Source: Delftia acidovorans (lineage in GTDB: Bacteria > Pseudomonadota > Gammaproteobacteria > Burkholderiales > Burkholderiaceae_C). From it: a stretch of 48,168 nucleotides of DNA. Under the pieces are notes generated by a model. The model did not search any database. It was not told where the DNA came from and was given only the letters and a program-made list of their open reading frames with translations. Below are positions 16,335 through 26,882 of the stretch, piece after piece. A program made the translations under genes and the position numbers. How positions within the stretch are numbered: position 1 is the stretch's first letter; every line of letters starts with the position of its first letter. The stretch lies in assembly GCA_031286585.1 (NCBI GenBank), contig JAITUC010000047.1, positions 1 through 48,168 of the forward strand, written 5' to 3'.

Positions 16335-16484
16335 TGCGGGGCATTGGGCAACCAGGCATCACAACAGTTTCACAGCAGGGCCCGGCTATTGCCTGTCGGC
16401 CTACAATCGGTTCCCCCTACCTCGGCCGACGGCACGCGGGCTGATCCGCGCGTGCGTTGGCCATGCCTTCGCTGGAGACGCTTG

Positions 16485-18794
<2,310 letters not shown>

Positions 18795-18889
18795 GCACCC
18801 CCTGAGCGGCTGACGCCGCTTCCCCCTCTCTCGCTTCGCGGGAGGGGGACGACACCCTCGCGGCGGGGCGGCCCTTGCTCGGTGTCCCT
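18795..18889 (+). repeat. Dispersed compound-hairpin repeat, copy 2
   Basis: Begins at the base after the maeB stop codon. Same order as copy 1: hairpin 1 (AGCGGC-TGAC-GCCGCT), hairpin 2 (CCCCCTC...GAGGGGG with a longer loop), and an identical 42-base tail closing with GACACC/GGTGTC. Hairpin 1 differs in sequence from copy 1 on both arms yet stays perfectly paired. Likely the transcript end of maeB. Confidence 0.8.
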
Positions 18890-18941
18890 GGTTTTTGGCC
18901 GCGCGCGTTTTTGAGGCAACGGCCGGCATTTGCATTGAATG

Positions 18942-18970
18942 GCAGGCAACTCAGGCGCAGAGTTGCCTGC
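18942..18970. other. Perfect 11-bp hairpin upstream of RNase gene
   Basis: GCAGGCAACTC (18942-18952) pairs exactly with GAGTTGCCTGC (18960-18970) across a 7-base loop. A second weaker stem follows at about 19003-19031 (CAAGCTGCC...GGCAGAACTTG). Neither has a terminal U tract. They lie in the 216 bases between the maeB repeat and the RNase gene, so they could be part of a structured leader. Confidence 0.55.
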
Positions 18971-19105
18971 TCACTGTTCAATCCCCAGACATTTCCTTGG
19001 TCAAGCTGCCTGTTTTTTGGGCAGAACTTGCATTTTGAGGGGTGTTCCGTCACACTAGCGGGTCGAGATTTCAGGGCTTCCCTGGATTTCTGAAAGGTGT
19101 AGTTG

Positions 19106-19525
19106 ATGCTGAAGGCAGCCGCCGCCAAGGCGTACCAGTCCGGTCTAGCGCTCATCGTCGGGGCCGCCTTTGTGCTGTCGCCCTCGCTCGCTGATGCGCG
19201 TCGCCCGGCGCCCGAGAGCGTGGAAACGACGGCGGCCTTGGCCACCATCGCCCTGTCCGAGTTGCCGCGCGAAGGCCGTTCCACGTACACGCTGATCCTG
19301 CGCGGGGGGCCTTTTGCCCACGACAAGGACGGCACGGTGTTCGGCAACCGCGAGCGCATCCTGCCGCGCCAGTCGCGCGGCTATTACCGTGAGTACACGG
19401 TGCGCACGCCCGGTTCGCGTGACCGCGGCGCCCGCCGCATCGTCTGCGGCGGAGAGCCCCAGCAGCCCGATGCCTGCTACTACACCAGCGACCACTACAG
19501 CAGCTTTCGCAAGATCATCGAATGA
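19106..19525 (+). CDS. Secreted guanyl-specific ribonuclease (RNase Sa/barnase family)
   Basis: 139-residue small RNase with a Sec signal peptide (hydrophobic GLALIVGAAFVLSPSLADA, about 13-31). The mature part follows RNase Sa closely: RGGPFAHDKDGTVFGNRERI, LPRQSRGYYREYTVRTPGSR, DRGARRIVCGG, YYTSDHYSSF. The catalytic set is complete: Glu96 (in REYTV), Arg107 and Arg111, and His130 (in DHY). It should cleave RNA after guanosine outside the cytoplasm. The ATG at 19106 has AAAGG eight bases upstream; a TTG one codon earlier is less likely. The stop overlaps the barstar-like gene (ATGA), so enzyme and inhibitor are made together. Cys114 and Cys124 could form a disulphide. Confidence 0.9.
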   Translation: MLKAAAAKAYQSGLALIVGAAFVLSPSLADARRPAPESVETTAALATIALSELPREGRSTYTLILRGGPFAHDKDGTVFGNRERILPRQSRGYYREYTVRTPGSRDRGARRIVCGGEPQQPDACYYTSDHYSSFRKIIE

Positions 19526-20100
19526 CCTCGACCCAGTCTCTACAGCCAGTTCGACCCTCCGTGTCCGACGCAGTGCGCTGGCAGGGGTCTGCATTTCATC
19601 CACAGCCCAGGGATGCCGAAGGCCACGAGCCCGTCCCCGCAGGCCACATCCACGTTAGAGAAAGAGCCACGGAGATGGATGCACCACTTCGTAAGATCCC
19701 CGACACCCCTTTGCGGAACGTGCGCGCCAACATCGTGCAGTCGATCCGCGCCTACAGGGTGGAGGATCTGCAACAGGCGGCCGAGACGCTGGGGTGCCAT
19801 TTTCTGTATGCCAACCTGGCCCATGCCCAGACCAAGGCCGACATCCTGGAACTGCTGGCCACGCAGTTCTTCTTTCCCGCGCATTTCGGCAAGAACTTCG
19901 ACGCGCTCTACGACTGCCTGACCGACCCCATCCACAAGGCCGGCCCTCAGCCGGGCTTCGTGCTCGTGCTCGACCAGATCCCGACCACGCCCAAGTTCGA
20001 CAAGGAAGTGCGCGAGCAGCTGCTGGACAGCTTCCGCGACGCGGCCGAGTACTGGGCCGAGCGCAAGATCCCCTTCCGCTGCTTCTACTCGTTCCTGTAA
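19522..20100 (+). CDS. Barstar-family RNase inhibitor
   Basis: 192 residues from the coupled start. The C-terminal ~105 residues are barstar-like: FFFPAHFGKNFDALYDCLTD (about 116-135) aligns with the barnase-contacting helix, including Asp127 and Asp131, and the final FRDAAEYWAERKIPFRCFYS matches the last helix and strand. Barstar itself is ~90 residues, so 50-90 N-terminal residues are extra and low in recognisable order. A second start at 19675 (Met52) would give a 141-residue protein and has AGAGAAAGAG upstream; both are possible. No signal peptide, consistent with a cytoplasmic inhibitor protecting the cell from unexported RNase. Confidence 0.87.
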   Translation: MTSTQSLQPVRPSVSDAVRWQGSAFHPQPRDAEGHEPVPAGHIHVRERATEMDAPLRKIPDTPLRNVRANIVQSIRAYRVEDLQQAAETLGCHFLYANLAHAQTKADILELLATQFFFPAHFGKNFDALYDCLTDPIHKAGPQPGFVLVLDQIPTTPKFDKEVREQLLDSFRDAAEYWAERKIPFRCFYSFL

Positions 20101-20119
20101 GGTCAGGGCATTGATTGCG

Positions 20120-20139
20120 CAGCGCCTCATCAGGCGCTG
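20120..20139. terminator. Hairpin between convergent barstar and rsmA genes
   Basis: CAGCGCCT-CATC-AGGCGCTG is a perfect 8-bp stem with a four-base loop, 19 bases after the barstar stop. No U tract follows on either strand, so it is only a weak terminator candidate. Confidence 0.4.
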
Positions 20140-20172
20140 GGGGCGCTGCCGTCAGTCGCTTGGCGCCTGTCC

Positions 20173-20940
20173 CTAGGTGCGCGTGAACCGGGCGGCGAGT
20201 GCCTCGTATTCGGACACCGGCACTTCCTCGGCGCGGCGCTGCAGGTCGAATTCCCCGTCAAAGCCCTTGGCTTCCAGCCAGCGTCCCAGCGTGTTGCGCA
20301 GGATCTTGCGCCGCTGGCTGAAGGCCACCTGCACCATCTCCTCCAGCAGCTTCGCGTCCAGGGCCGCCGGCGCCTCGCGCGGGACCATGCGCACGACGGC
20401 GCTGTCCACCTTGGGCGGCGGATTGAAGCTCTCGGGCGGCACGTACAGCACGCTCTCCATCGCATAGCGCCACTGCAGCATGACCGTCAGCCGCCCATAG
20501 GCGGCCGTGGCCGGAGAGGCCACCATGCGGTCGATGACTTCCTTTTGCAGCATGAAATGCTGGTCCTCGACCACGTCCACCTGTTCGAGCAGGTGAAAGA
20601 GGATGGGGCTGGAGATGTTGTAGGGCAGGTTGCCCGCGATGCGCAGCTTGGGCACGCCCAGGCGCGCGGCAATGGCACGGAAGTCCACCTTGAGCACGTC
20701 GGACTCGACCACGTCGAGCTGCTCGTGCAGGCGCAGGCGCACGGCCAGGTCCCGGTCCAGCTCGATCACGGTGAGCCGGCCCAGGCGTTCGACCAGGGGC
20801 TGGGTCAGGGCCATCAGGCCCGGCCCGATCTCGACCATGGGCTGGCCCGGCCGGGGATCGATGGCGCGCACGATGCCGTCGATGATGCCGTCATCGGTCA
20901 GGAAGTTCTGGCCGAAGCGTTTGCGAGGAATGTGTTTCAT
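20173..20940 (-). CDS. rsmA: 16S rRNA m6,6A1518/A1519 dimethyltransferase RsmA
   Basis: 255-residue SAM-dependent methyltransferase (KsgA) that dimethylates two adjacent adenines near the 3' end of 16S rRNA in late 30S assembly. Seen: RKRFGQNFLTD at the N-terminus, SAM motif I VEIGPGLMALTQPL, acidic ELDRD, catalytic motif NLPYNISSPIL, and the C-terminal SFNPPPKVDSAVVRM typical of the family. I used the ATG at 20940, which gives the usual MKHIPRKRFGQ start but has no ribosome site; an ATG at 20964 has GGAAGG seven bases upstream and would add MAHRLAFS. It is downstream of surA, as in the usual lptD-surA-rsmA order, with a terminator-like hairpin between. Confidence 0.95.
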   Translation of the reverse strand: MKHIPRKRFGQNFLTDDGIIDGIVRAIDPRPGQPMVEIGPGLMALTQPLVERLGRLTVIELDRDLAVRLRLHEQLDVVESDVLKVDFRAIAARLGVPKLRIAGNLPYNISSPILFHLLEQVDVVEDQHFMLQKEVIDRMVASPATAAYGRLTVMLQWRYAMESVLYVPPESFNPPPKVDSAVVRMVPREAPAALDAKLLEEMVQVAFSQRRKILRNTLGRWLEAKGFDGEFDLQRRAEEVPVSEYEALAARFTRT

Positions 20941-20941
20941 A

Positions 20942-20975
20942 GAAAAAGCAAGGCGGTGCGCCATGGCACCGCCTT
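20942..20975 (-). terminator. Terminator-like hairpin between surA and rsmA
   Basis: On the minus strand AAGGCGGTGC-CATGGC-GCACCGCCTT is a perfect 10-bp stem followed by GCTTTTTC, ending just before the rsmA ATG at 20940. It looks like an intrinsic terminator after surA, but it would leave rsmA dependent on readthrough, so it may act as an attenuator. Confidence 0.6.
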
Positions 20976-21015
20976 CCATTGTGGACTGCCGCAGCCGCAG
21001 CTGCTCGGGGGTGTC

Positions 21016-22449
21016 TTATTGCGGAGGCTCGCGGTACTCGACGTAGGCGCGGCCACGCAGCTCCTGAAGCCAGGTCTGGTAGTCGGTTTCCAGCTTGCGC
21101 TCGCGCACCACGTTGCGCACCATGTCGCGCTGCTCGCGCGGCGTCAGCGCAGCCTGGCGGCGCTCGATGAGCTGGATCAGGTGCACACCGAAGCGCGAGA
21201 CCAGCGGGTCGCTGACCTGGCCGGGCTGCAGCGCATTGAGCACCTGCTCGAACTCGGGCACGAACTGGCCGGGCGAGGCCCAGCCCAGGTCGCCGCCGTT
21301 GCGTGCGCTGCCGTCCTGAGAGAACTCGCGGGCCAGCGATTCGAAGCTGGCCTGGCCGCTGTCCACGCGGCGCTTGTAGTCGGCCAGGCGCTTGGCGGCA
21401 TCGGCCTCGGTCATCTGGTCGCCAATGCGCAGCAGGATGTGGCGCGCATGGTTTTGCGTGACCACGGACGGCATGCCGGCCTGCGACTTCTCCAGCACCT
21501 TGAGCACGTGGAAGCCAGCGCCCGAACGGAAGGGGCCGACGATGCCGCCCTGCGGCGTCTGGCCCACGGCCTTGGTGAACAGCTCCGGATAGCGGTCCAG
21601 CGGGCGCATGCCCATGGCGCCGCCGCCCTGGCCGTCGGGCACATCGGAGAACTCCTTGACCACGGCCAGGAAGTCGCCTTGCGTGCGGGCCGCCTCGGCG
21701 GCCTGCTTGGCGCGGGCCTCGCGCTCGGCCACTTCGGCGGGGCTGGCGTTCTCGGGCACGGAAATCAGGATGTGGCCCAGGTTCACGGCGGCCGGCGCCT
21801 TGTCGGCACCGCCGCTGCGCTGCTCGGCCAGGTAGCGGTCGATGTCGGCTTCGGTGACGCGCACGCGGCCGTCCACATCGCGCTCGCGAAGGCGTTGCAG
21901 CGTGATCTGGCGGCGCAGCTCTTCGCGGAACTGCTTTTCGTTCACGCCTTCGGCCCGCAGGCGGGACTGCAGGCCGGCCTTGTCCAGGCCGTTTTGCCGC
22001 GCCACGTTGGTCAGCGCCTGGTCCACGGCGTAGTCATCCACGCGCAGGCCCGTGTCCTTGGCTTCCTGCAGCTGGGCCTTTTCGACGATCAGGCGCTCCA
22101 GCACCTCGCGGGCCAGCAGCGCCTCGGGCGGCATCTGGCCGCCCTGCTCGGCAATGTTCTGCGCCACGCGCGCCATGCGCGCACGCACCTCGTTGTTGGT
22201 CACCGGCTCGGAGTTCACCACGGCAACGATGTAGTCGGCAGAGCGCAGTCCGGCCTTGGCGCCGCGATCCCGCGTCGAGGACAGGTTGGTGGCGTCCAGC
22301 GCGCGCGAGACGGCCGGATCGCCTGCCTGGGGCACGGCTGCCCTCGACTGGCCCGGAACACGCAGGCCTTGCGCCTGGACTGTGGTGGCCAGCAAGGCCA
22401 GCGCCACAGCGGCAGCTGCGCTGCAATGGGTCTGGGAAAGAAAACGCAT
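21016..22449 (-). CDS. surA: Periplasmic chaperone/peptidyl-prolyl isomerase SurA
   Basis: 477 residues. Signal peptide about 1-27 (ALALLATTVQAQ). An N-terminal chaperone region (IVAVVNSEPVTNNEVRARM and following helices) precedes two parvulin domains: about 245-345 (LGHILISVPE, FSDVPDGQGGGAMGM, GPFRSGAGFHVLKVLE) and about 355-450 (ARHILLRIG, EFSQDGSARNGGDLGWASPG, VSRFGVHLIQLIERR). SurA carries unfolded outer-membrane proteins, including LptD, across the periplasm. It sits 41 bases downstream of lptD on the same strand, the conserved arrangement. A linker between signal peptide and chaperone domain is longer than in enterics. Confidence 0.95.
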   Translation of the reverse strand: MRFLSQTHCSAAAAVALALLATTVQAQGLRVPGQSRAAVPQAGDPAVSRALDATNLSSTRDRGAKAGLRSADYIVAVVNSEPVTNNEVRARMARVAQNIAEQGGQMPPEALLAREVLERLIVEKAQLQEAKDTGLRVDDYAVDQALTNVARQNGLDKAGLQSRLRAEGVNEKQFREELRRQITLQRLRERDVDGRVRVTEADIDRYLAEQRSGGADKAPAAVNLGHILISVPENASPAEVAEREARAKQAAEAARTQGDFLAVVKEFSDVPDGQGGGAMGMRPLDRYPELFTKAVGQTPQGGIVGPFRSGAGFHVLKVLEKSQAGMPSVVTQNHARHILLRIGDQMTEADAAKRLADYKRRVDSGQASFESLAREFSQDGSARNGGDLGWASPGQFVPEFEQVLNALQPGQVSDPLVSRFGVHLIQLIERRQAALTPREQRDMVRNVVRERKLETDYQTWLQELRGRAYVEYREPPQ

Positions 22450-22490
22450 GGGAGAAAAGCCTTGCAAAAAGCGTGTTTGGAGCGTTGGCT

Positions 22491-24935
22491 CTAATCGTAG
22501 TTGGTGAAGCGGCTGGGAGGCGTCACGGACTCGCGCAGGTACTGGTAGCGCGGCACATTCTGCTTGAGGCTGCGCTGCGGGTCTGCACCCAGGCTCAGCC
22601 GCGAGAAGCCGACGAACTCGATCTGGAACAGCAGCCGGGTGTTGGACTGGGTGATGGAGCTTTGCAGGCGCTCCAGCACCACGCGGCCGATCCAGCAGCA
22701 GCCGTCGTACTCCAGCCCGACCACGGTATCGACGAGCTTGCGGTCCTTCAGGCTGTAGTTCAGCCGGCCCACCGTGTACCAGCGCCCGCCACCCTGGCCA
22801 CGGCCGGCGCCCAGGTCGCGCCCCTTGTCGCCCCACAGGTCGTTGATGGGCCATTGCCAGCCCACATCGACCAGCTTGCTGGCGTCGGTACGCGCCACGG
22901 TGTCGTACTGGGTACGGTAGGCCACGTTCACCGTGCGGTAGGAGCTGGGGCTGTAGCGCGCGCCGAACGTCGTGCGCACCGAGCGGTTGAGGTCGCGGTT
23001 GTACTGGGTCGTGCCTTCGGTGGACCAGGCATCGGTCCAGTTGATGGCCGCGCCCAGCAGCACGTCGGACAGTCGGCTGGTGGCAGGCACCTCGCCGGGC
23101 AGGATCACCTTCTGGTCGGAAAAACGCACGCGCTGCGCAATGCCGAAGCGCGCCTTTTCCGCACCCGTGGTCCCGTCGATCAGGCGCGTGGTCGCGCCCA
23201 GGGTCAGCAGGTGGTTGTCGGCAATGCGGTCCTGGCCGTTGTAGTCGTTCTCGGAGTAGATGCTCGCGAAGTTGAAGTCGTTGCGCGCCGTGTCATACAG
23301 CGGCAGAAAGCTCTGGTCGCGGTAGGGCGTGTAGGTGTAGAAGGCGCGCGGCTCGAAGGTCTGCAGCAGCTGTCGGCCGAACAGCGTGGTGTCGCGCTCG
23401 AACACCAGGCCGCTGTCCACGCTGACCGTGGGCAGCGTGCGCGAGGCATTGCGGCTGCCGTTGCTCATCAGGCTGTCCACCTGGTAGTTGCTGGTGTGCA
23501 ACTGGATCTTGGGCGTGATGAAGGCGCCCGGCGACAGGAAGGGGCGGCTCGCCTGGGCCAGCATGTAGCTGCGCTGGCCGTTGTTGTAGGTCATGCCGGC
23601 CAGGGGCCTGTCGATCTCGAAGCGCGTGGTGTCGGCCACAAAGCTGAAGTCCAGGCCGTGCGGCAGGTCCAGCGGCGTGTAGCGCCATTGCAGTTGCGGC
23701 TTCATGCCGTAGGGCGGGGCAATCGGCGCCGTCACATCCTGCATGGTCTGCCAGTACAGGGTGCGCAGGGTCAGCACATTGTCGCCACGCGCCCAGGACA
23801 GGTTCACGTCGTTGGGCAGCAGGCGCTCGCGCAGCGATCTCGCGGCCAGCGGGAAGTCGCGCCAGTAGTTGTCGTCGCTGACGCGGTTGAGGTTCATGTT
23901 CAACCCCAGGCCACCGATGGGCGAGTCGATGACGCCCCGGTGCTGCAGCGAGTAGGCCCAGCGATCCCGGTCACGCTGGCGGTCGCCGGGCATGTAGGCC
24001 GCATAGGCCTCGCCCGAATAGGTCGGCTCCAGGTAGCGGAACTGGGCGCCCAGGTTGACGCCGCGCTTGCTCATGACCGAGGGATACAGGGTCATGTCGC
24101 GGTTGGGCGCAAGGTTCCAGTAGTAGGGCTGCGTGTACTCGAGGCCGCTGAGCTTGTCCAGGCCCATGGTGGGAGGCAGCAGGCCCGACTTGCGCTTGTC
24201 CGACAGCGGAAAGCTCATGCGCGGCACGGGCAGCACGGTCACGCCCTTGAACTGCAGGGCCGCGCCCTCGGCCACGCCCACTTCCTCGGCCATATCGATG
24301 TGCAGGGTCCGGGCGCGCAGCATCCAGGCCGGCTCCCAGCTGGCCTCATCGTCGCGCTGGCAGGTGGTGTAGGTGGCATCGTGGACCACGGCATGGTCGC
24401 GGTCGATGAAGTCCACGCGCGAGGATTTTCCGTAGGCGCCATTGGCCAGGAAGCGGTAGCCGGCGTTGTCGAAAAAGCCCTTGAACGCATCGACCTGCAG
24501 GTCCAGCTGCGTGCCCTCGTAGACATTGCCGGCCTGGTTGATGTGCACTGCGCCCGAGGCATTGACGCGGTCGTCGGGCACCTGGTATTCGAGCCGGTCG
24601 GCGCGGATCATGGTGTCGCCACGGCGCAGTTCGGCATTGCCCTCGACCACCGAGTTGATGTCCGGCTGGCCGCTGAGCGCGTCGCCGCGCACATAGACGG
24701 GCTGCTGGGAGCGCACCGCCTCGGGATAGGTTTCCTGCATCAGCGTGCTGGGACGCAGCGGGCGGACCTGCTGCAGTTGGCCTTCGTCGGCCGCAGCGGG
24801 CTGGGCCTGGGCCATCGTCGAGCCGCCGGCCCATGCAAGAGCCACAAGCCAGGCCAGCGGGCGTACAGCGGGGCGCGCGGGCGCGCGGGCAGCCAGCGGA
24901 TCGGGGAGCGGCGGTCGGAGGTACACGGTGGTCAA
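22491..24935 (-). CDS. lptD: LPS-assembly outer-membrane protein LptD
   Basis: 814-residue LptD, which with LptE inserts LPS into the outer leaflet. A signal-like hydrophobic stretch (about 26-45, ending MAQAQ) is followed by an OstA/LptA-like jellyroll (about 80-240: VEGNAELRRGDTMIRADRLE, GAVHINQAGNVYEGTQLDL), then a large beta-barrel with many YxxxY and aromatic-rich strands. Cysteines seen are one in YTTCQRDD and the pair in GCCW; the extra N-terminal cysteine used by E. coli for its second disulphide is absent. The start is unusual: the only good reading begins with TTG at 24935, with no ribosome site and a TAG ten codons upstream; GTG at 24926 is the alternative. Confidence 0.93.
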   Translation of the reverse strand: MTTVYLRPPLPDPLAARAPARPAVRPLAWLVALAWAGGSTMAQAQPAAADEGQLQQVRPLRPSTLMQETYPEAVRSQQPVYVRGDALSGQPDINSVVEGNAELRRGDTMIRADRLEYQVPDDRVNASGAVHINQAGNVYEGTQLDLQVDAFKGFFDNAGYRFLANGAYGKSSRVDFIDRDHAVVHDATYTTCQRDDEASWEPAWMLRARTLHIDMAEEVGVAEGAALQFKGVTVLPVPRMSFPLSDKRKSGLLPPTMGLDKLSGLEYTQPYYWNLAPNRDMTLYPSVMSKRGVNLGAQFRYLEPTYSGEAYAAYMPGDRQRDRDRWAYSLQHRGVIDSPIGGLGLNMNLNRVSDDNYWRDFPLAARSLRERLLPNDVNLSWARGDNVLTLRTLYWQTMQDVTAPIAPPYGMKPQLQWRYTPLDLPHGLDFSFVADTTRFEIDRPLAGMTYNNGQRSYMLAQASRPFLSPGAFITPKIQLHTSNYQVDSLMSNGSRNASRTLPTVSVDSGLVFERDTTLFGRQLLQTFEPRAFYTYTPYRDQSFLPLYDTARNDFNFASIYSENDYNGQDRIADNHLLTLGATTRLIDGTTGAEKARFGIAQRVRFSDQKVILPGEVPATSRLSDVLLGAAINWTDAWSTEGTTQYNRDLNRSVRTTFGARYSPSSYRTVNVAYRTQYDTVARTDASKLVDVGWQWPINDLWGDKGRDLGAGRGQGGGRWYTVGRLNYSLKDRKLVDTVVGLEYDGCCWIGRVVLERLQSSITQSNTRLLFQIEFVGFSRLSLGADPQRSLKQNVPRYQYLRESVTPPSRFTNYD

Positions 24936-25018
24936 CAGCGGCGGGTGGACAAAGGCGCAAGCCTAGCATCACCGCCGGGCATTCGCCGGGGTGGCGGTTT
25001 GTAGAATCGCGATTATCC

Positions 25019-26116
25019 ATGAGCCATCCAAACACCCCCACGGCCGGCGTTGTCTGGGCCGACCCCGCCCGCCATGCCGCCTTCGACGCCTGGCTGGCCC
25101 CGCTGTCCGCCCGCCACGCGCTGCGCCCCGAAACCCTGCGCCCTGCCTCGGCCGATGCCAGCTTTCGCCGCTATCTGCGCCTGGACACCAGCGCAGGCGC
25201 CAGCCTCATCGTCATGGATGCCCCGCCGGACAAGGAAGATTGCGCGCCCTTCGCCAAGGTCCAGGCGCTGATGGCAGAAGCCGGCCTGGCCGTGCCCCAG
25301 ATCCTGGACTGGGACGCCACGCACGGCTTCATGCTGCTGTCCGACCTGGGCGGCCACACCGTCATCGAAGCGCTGGACCCGGAAAGGCCCCAGGACGCTG
25401 AAGCCTGGTATCGCTCGGCCCTGGAAGTGCTGCTGGCCTGGCAGACCGCCTCGCGCCCGGACGTGCTGCCCGCGTATGACGACGCCCTGCTGCGCCGCGA
25501 GCTGCAGCTGTTCCCCGACTGGTACATCGCGCGCCACCGCGAGACCGTGCTGGACGACAGGCAGCAGGCCACGCTGGCCAAGGCCTTCGACCAGATCGTG
25601 GCCCACAACCTGGCGGCACCCAGCGTCTTCGTGCACCGCGACTTCATGACGCGCAATCTCATGCAGCCCGTGACCGCCAGCGGCCCGCTGGGCGTGCTGG
25701 ACTTCCAGGATGCGGTCTATGGCCCGGTGACCTATGACATCGCCAGCCTGCTGCGCGATGCCTTCATCAGCTGGGAAGAGGACTTTGTCATCGACATTAC
25801 CGTGCGTTACTGGGAGAAGGCGCGCAAGTCGGGATTGGTCGGCGCGCGCAGCCAAAGCGGCTGGGGCGACGATTTCGGCGAGTTCTACCGCGGCGTGGAG
25901 TGGATGGGCCTGCAGCGCCACCTCAAGGTGGCCGGCATCTTCGCGCGGCTGACGCTGCGCGACGGCAAGCCCCGCTACCTGGCCGATGCACCGCGCTTCA
26001 TCCACTACATCCGCTCCACCTGCAGCCGCTACCGCGAGCTGACGCCGCTGCTGCGCCTGGTGGACCAGATCGAAAACATCCAGCCCCAGGTCGGCTGGGC
26101 CTACGGGCGCGTCTGA
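25019..26116 (+). CDS. amgK: N-acetylmuramate/N-acetylglucosamine kinase AmgK (APH-fold)
   Basis: 365-residue aminoglycoside-phosphotransferase-fold kinase. The catalytic loop HRDFMTRNLM (His206, Asp208, Asn213) and the metal-binding LDFQDA (Asp228) are intact, as is DASFRRYLRLD near the N-terminus. In Pseudomonas the same protein phosphorylates cell-wall sugars at C1 for a peptidoglycan recycling bypass and lies divergent from lptD, exactly as here. The usual partner murU (nucleotidyltransferase) does not follow; rsmE does. Start at 25019 is fixed by the divergent lptD region and gives the normal N-terminus. No strong ribosome site is visible, so it may be leaderless or weakly translated. 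Function is inferred from family and synteny. Confidence 0.85.
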   Translation: MSHPNTPTAGVVWADPARHAAFDAWLAPLSARHALRPETLRPASADASFRRYLRLDTSAGASLIVMDAPPDKEDCAPFAKVQALMAEAGLAVPQILDWDATHGFMLLSDLGGHTVIEALDPERPQDAEAWYRSALEVLLAWQTASRPDVLPAYDDALLRRELQLFPDWYIARHRETVLDDRQQATLAKAFDQIVAHNLAAPSVFVHRDFMTRNLMQPVTASGPLGVLDFQDAVYGPVTYDIASLLRDAFISWEEDFVIDITVRYWEKARKSGLVGARSQSGWGDDFGEFYRGVEWMGLQRHLKVAGIFARLTLRDGKPRYLADAPRFIHYIRSTCSRYRELTPLLRLVDQIENIQPQVGWAYGRV

Positions 26117-26129
26117 GAACGGATACGCC

Positions 26130-26882
26130 ATGCCACGCTTTCACTGCCCCATTGCGCTGCGCAGCGGCGACGATATCGACCTGCCGCCCGGCGCGGCGCG
26201 CCATGTGCAGGTGCTGCGCCTGCAGCCCGGCGACGGCATCACCCTCTTCGAAGGCCGCGCCGGCGAAGGCTTCAGCGGCGGCGAGTTCGAGGCCACCGTG
26301 CTGCGCATGGGCCGCAGCGACGTGGCCGTGCGCATAGGCGCGCACCACGCCGTGGAACGCGAGCCCCTGCGCCCCGTGCACCTGCTGGCAGGCATCACGG
26401 CCAACGAACGCATGGACTGGCTGGTGGAGAAGGCGGCCGAGCTGGGCGCCGCCAGCATCACCCCGCTGGTGGCCGAGCGCAGCGTGCTCAAGCTCAAGGG
26501 CGAGCGCGCCGAGAAGAAACTTGCCCACTGGCAGGCCGTGGCCGTATCGGCCTGCGAGCAGTGCACGCGCAACCGCGTTCCCCCGCTGCACCCCCCTGCA
26601 GACCTGGAAGACTGGCTGGAGGGCGGAGCGAAACAGCTGCCGCCCGGCACGCTGCGCCTGCTGCTGTCGCTGGGCGAGAGCACGCGGCCGCTGGGGGAGA
26701 TCCTGGATGCCACGGCCGAGGATGCACCCGTGGTCTTTCTCTCCGGCCCCGAAGGCGGCCTGTCGCCTGCCGAGGAGGCCCTGGCCCGCGCCCAGGGCTT
26801 TGTGCCCGTCACGCTGGGGCCGCGCGTGCTGCGCGCGGAAACCGCGCCCCTGGCCGCTCTGGCAGCGCTCACGCTGGCCTGA
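26130..26882 (+). CDS. rsmE: 16S rRNA m3U1498 methyltransferase RsmE
   Basis: 250-residue SPOUT-class methyltransferase that methylates N3 of U1498 in 16S rRNA. N-terminal PUA-like part (ARHVQVLRLQPGDGITLFEG), then the SPOUT domain with NERMDWLVEKAAELGAASI, SVLKLKGERAEKKLAHWQAV, ACEQCTRNRVP, and the knotted SAM site FLSGPEGGLSPAEE ... LGPRVLRAETAPLAAL, all matching RsmE. It begins 13 bases after amgK and is probably co-transcribed. Its last 14 bases overlap the convergent alpha/beta hydrolase gene. Confidence 0.95.
   Translation: MPRFHCPIALRSGDDIDLPPGAARHVQVLRLQPGDGITLFEGRAGEGFSGGEFEATVLRMGRSDVAVRIGAHHAVEREPLRPVHLLAGITANERMDWLVEKAAELGAASITPLVAERSVLKLKGERAEKKLAHWQAVAVSACEQCTRNRVPPLHPPADLEDWLEGGAKQLPPGTLRLLLSLGESTRPLGEILDATAEDAPVVFLSGPEGGLSPAEEALARAQGFVPVTLGPRVLRAETAPLAALAALTLA

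Noticed and set aside
16292..16484. TTGCCT/TACAAT as the maeB promoter
   Set aside because: Only seven bases separate the hexamers; the TACAAT alone is not enough to call a promoter.
22473..25004. 843-codon plus-strand open frame opposite lptD
   Set aside because: Antisense shadow of lptD with no recognisable domain.
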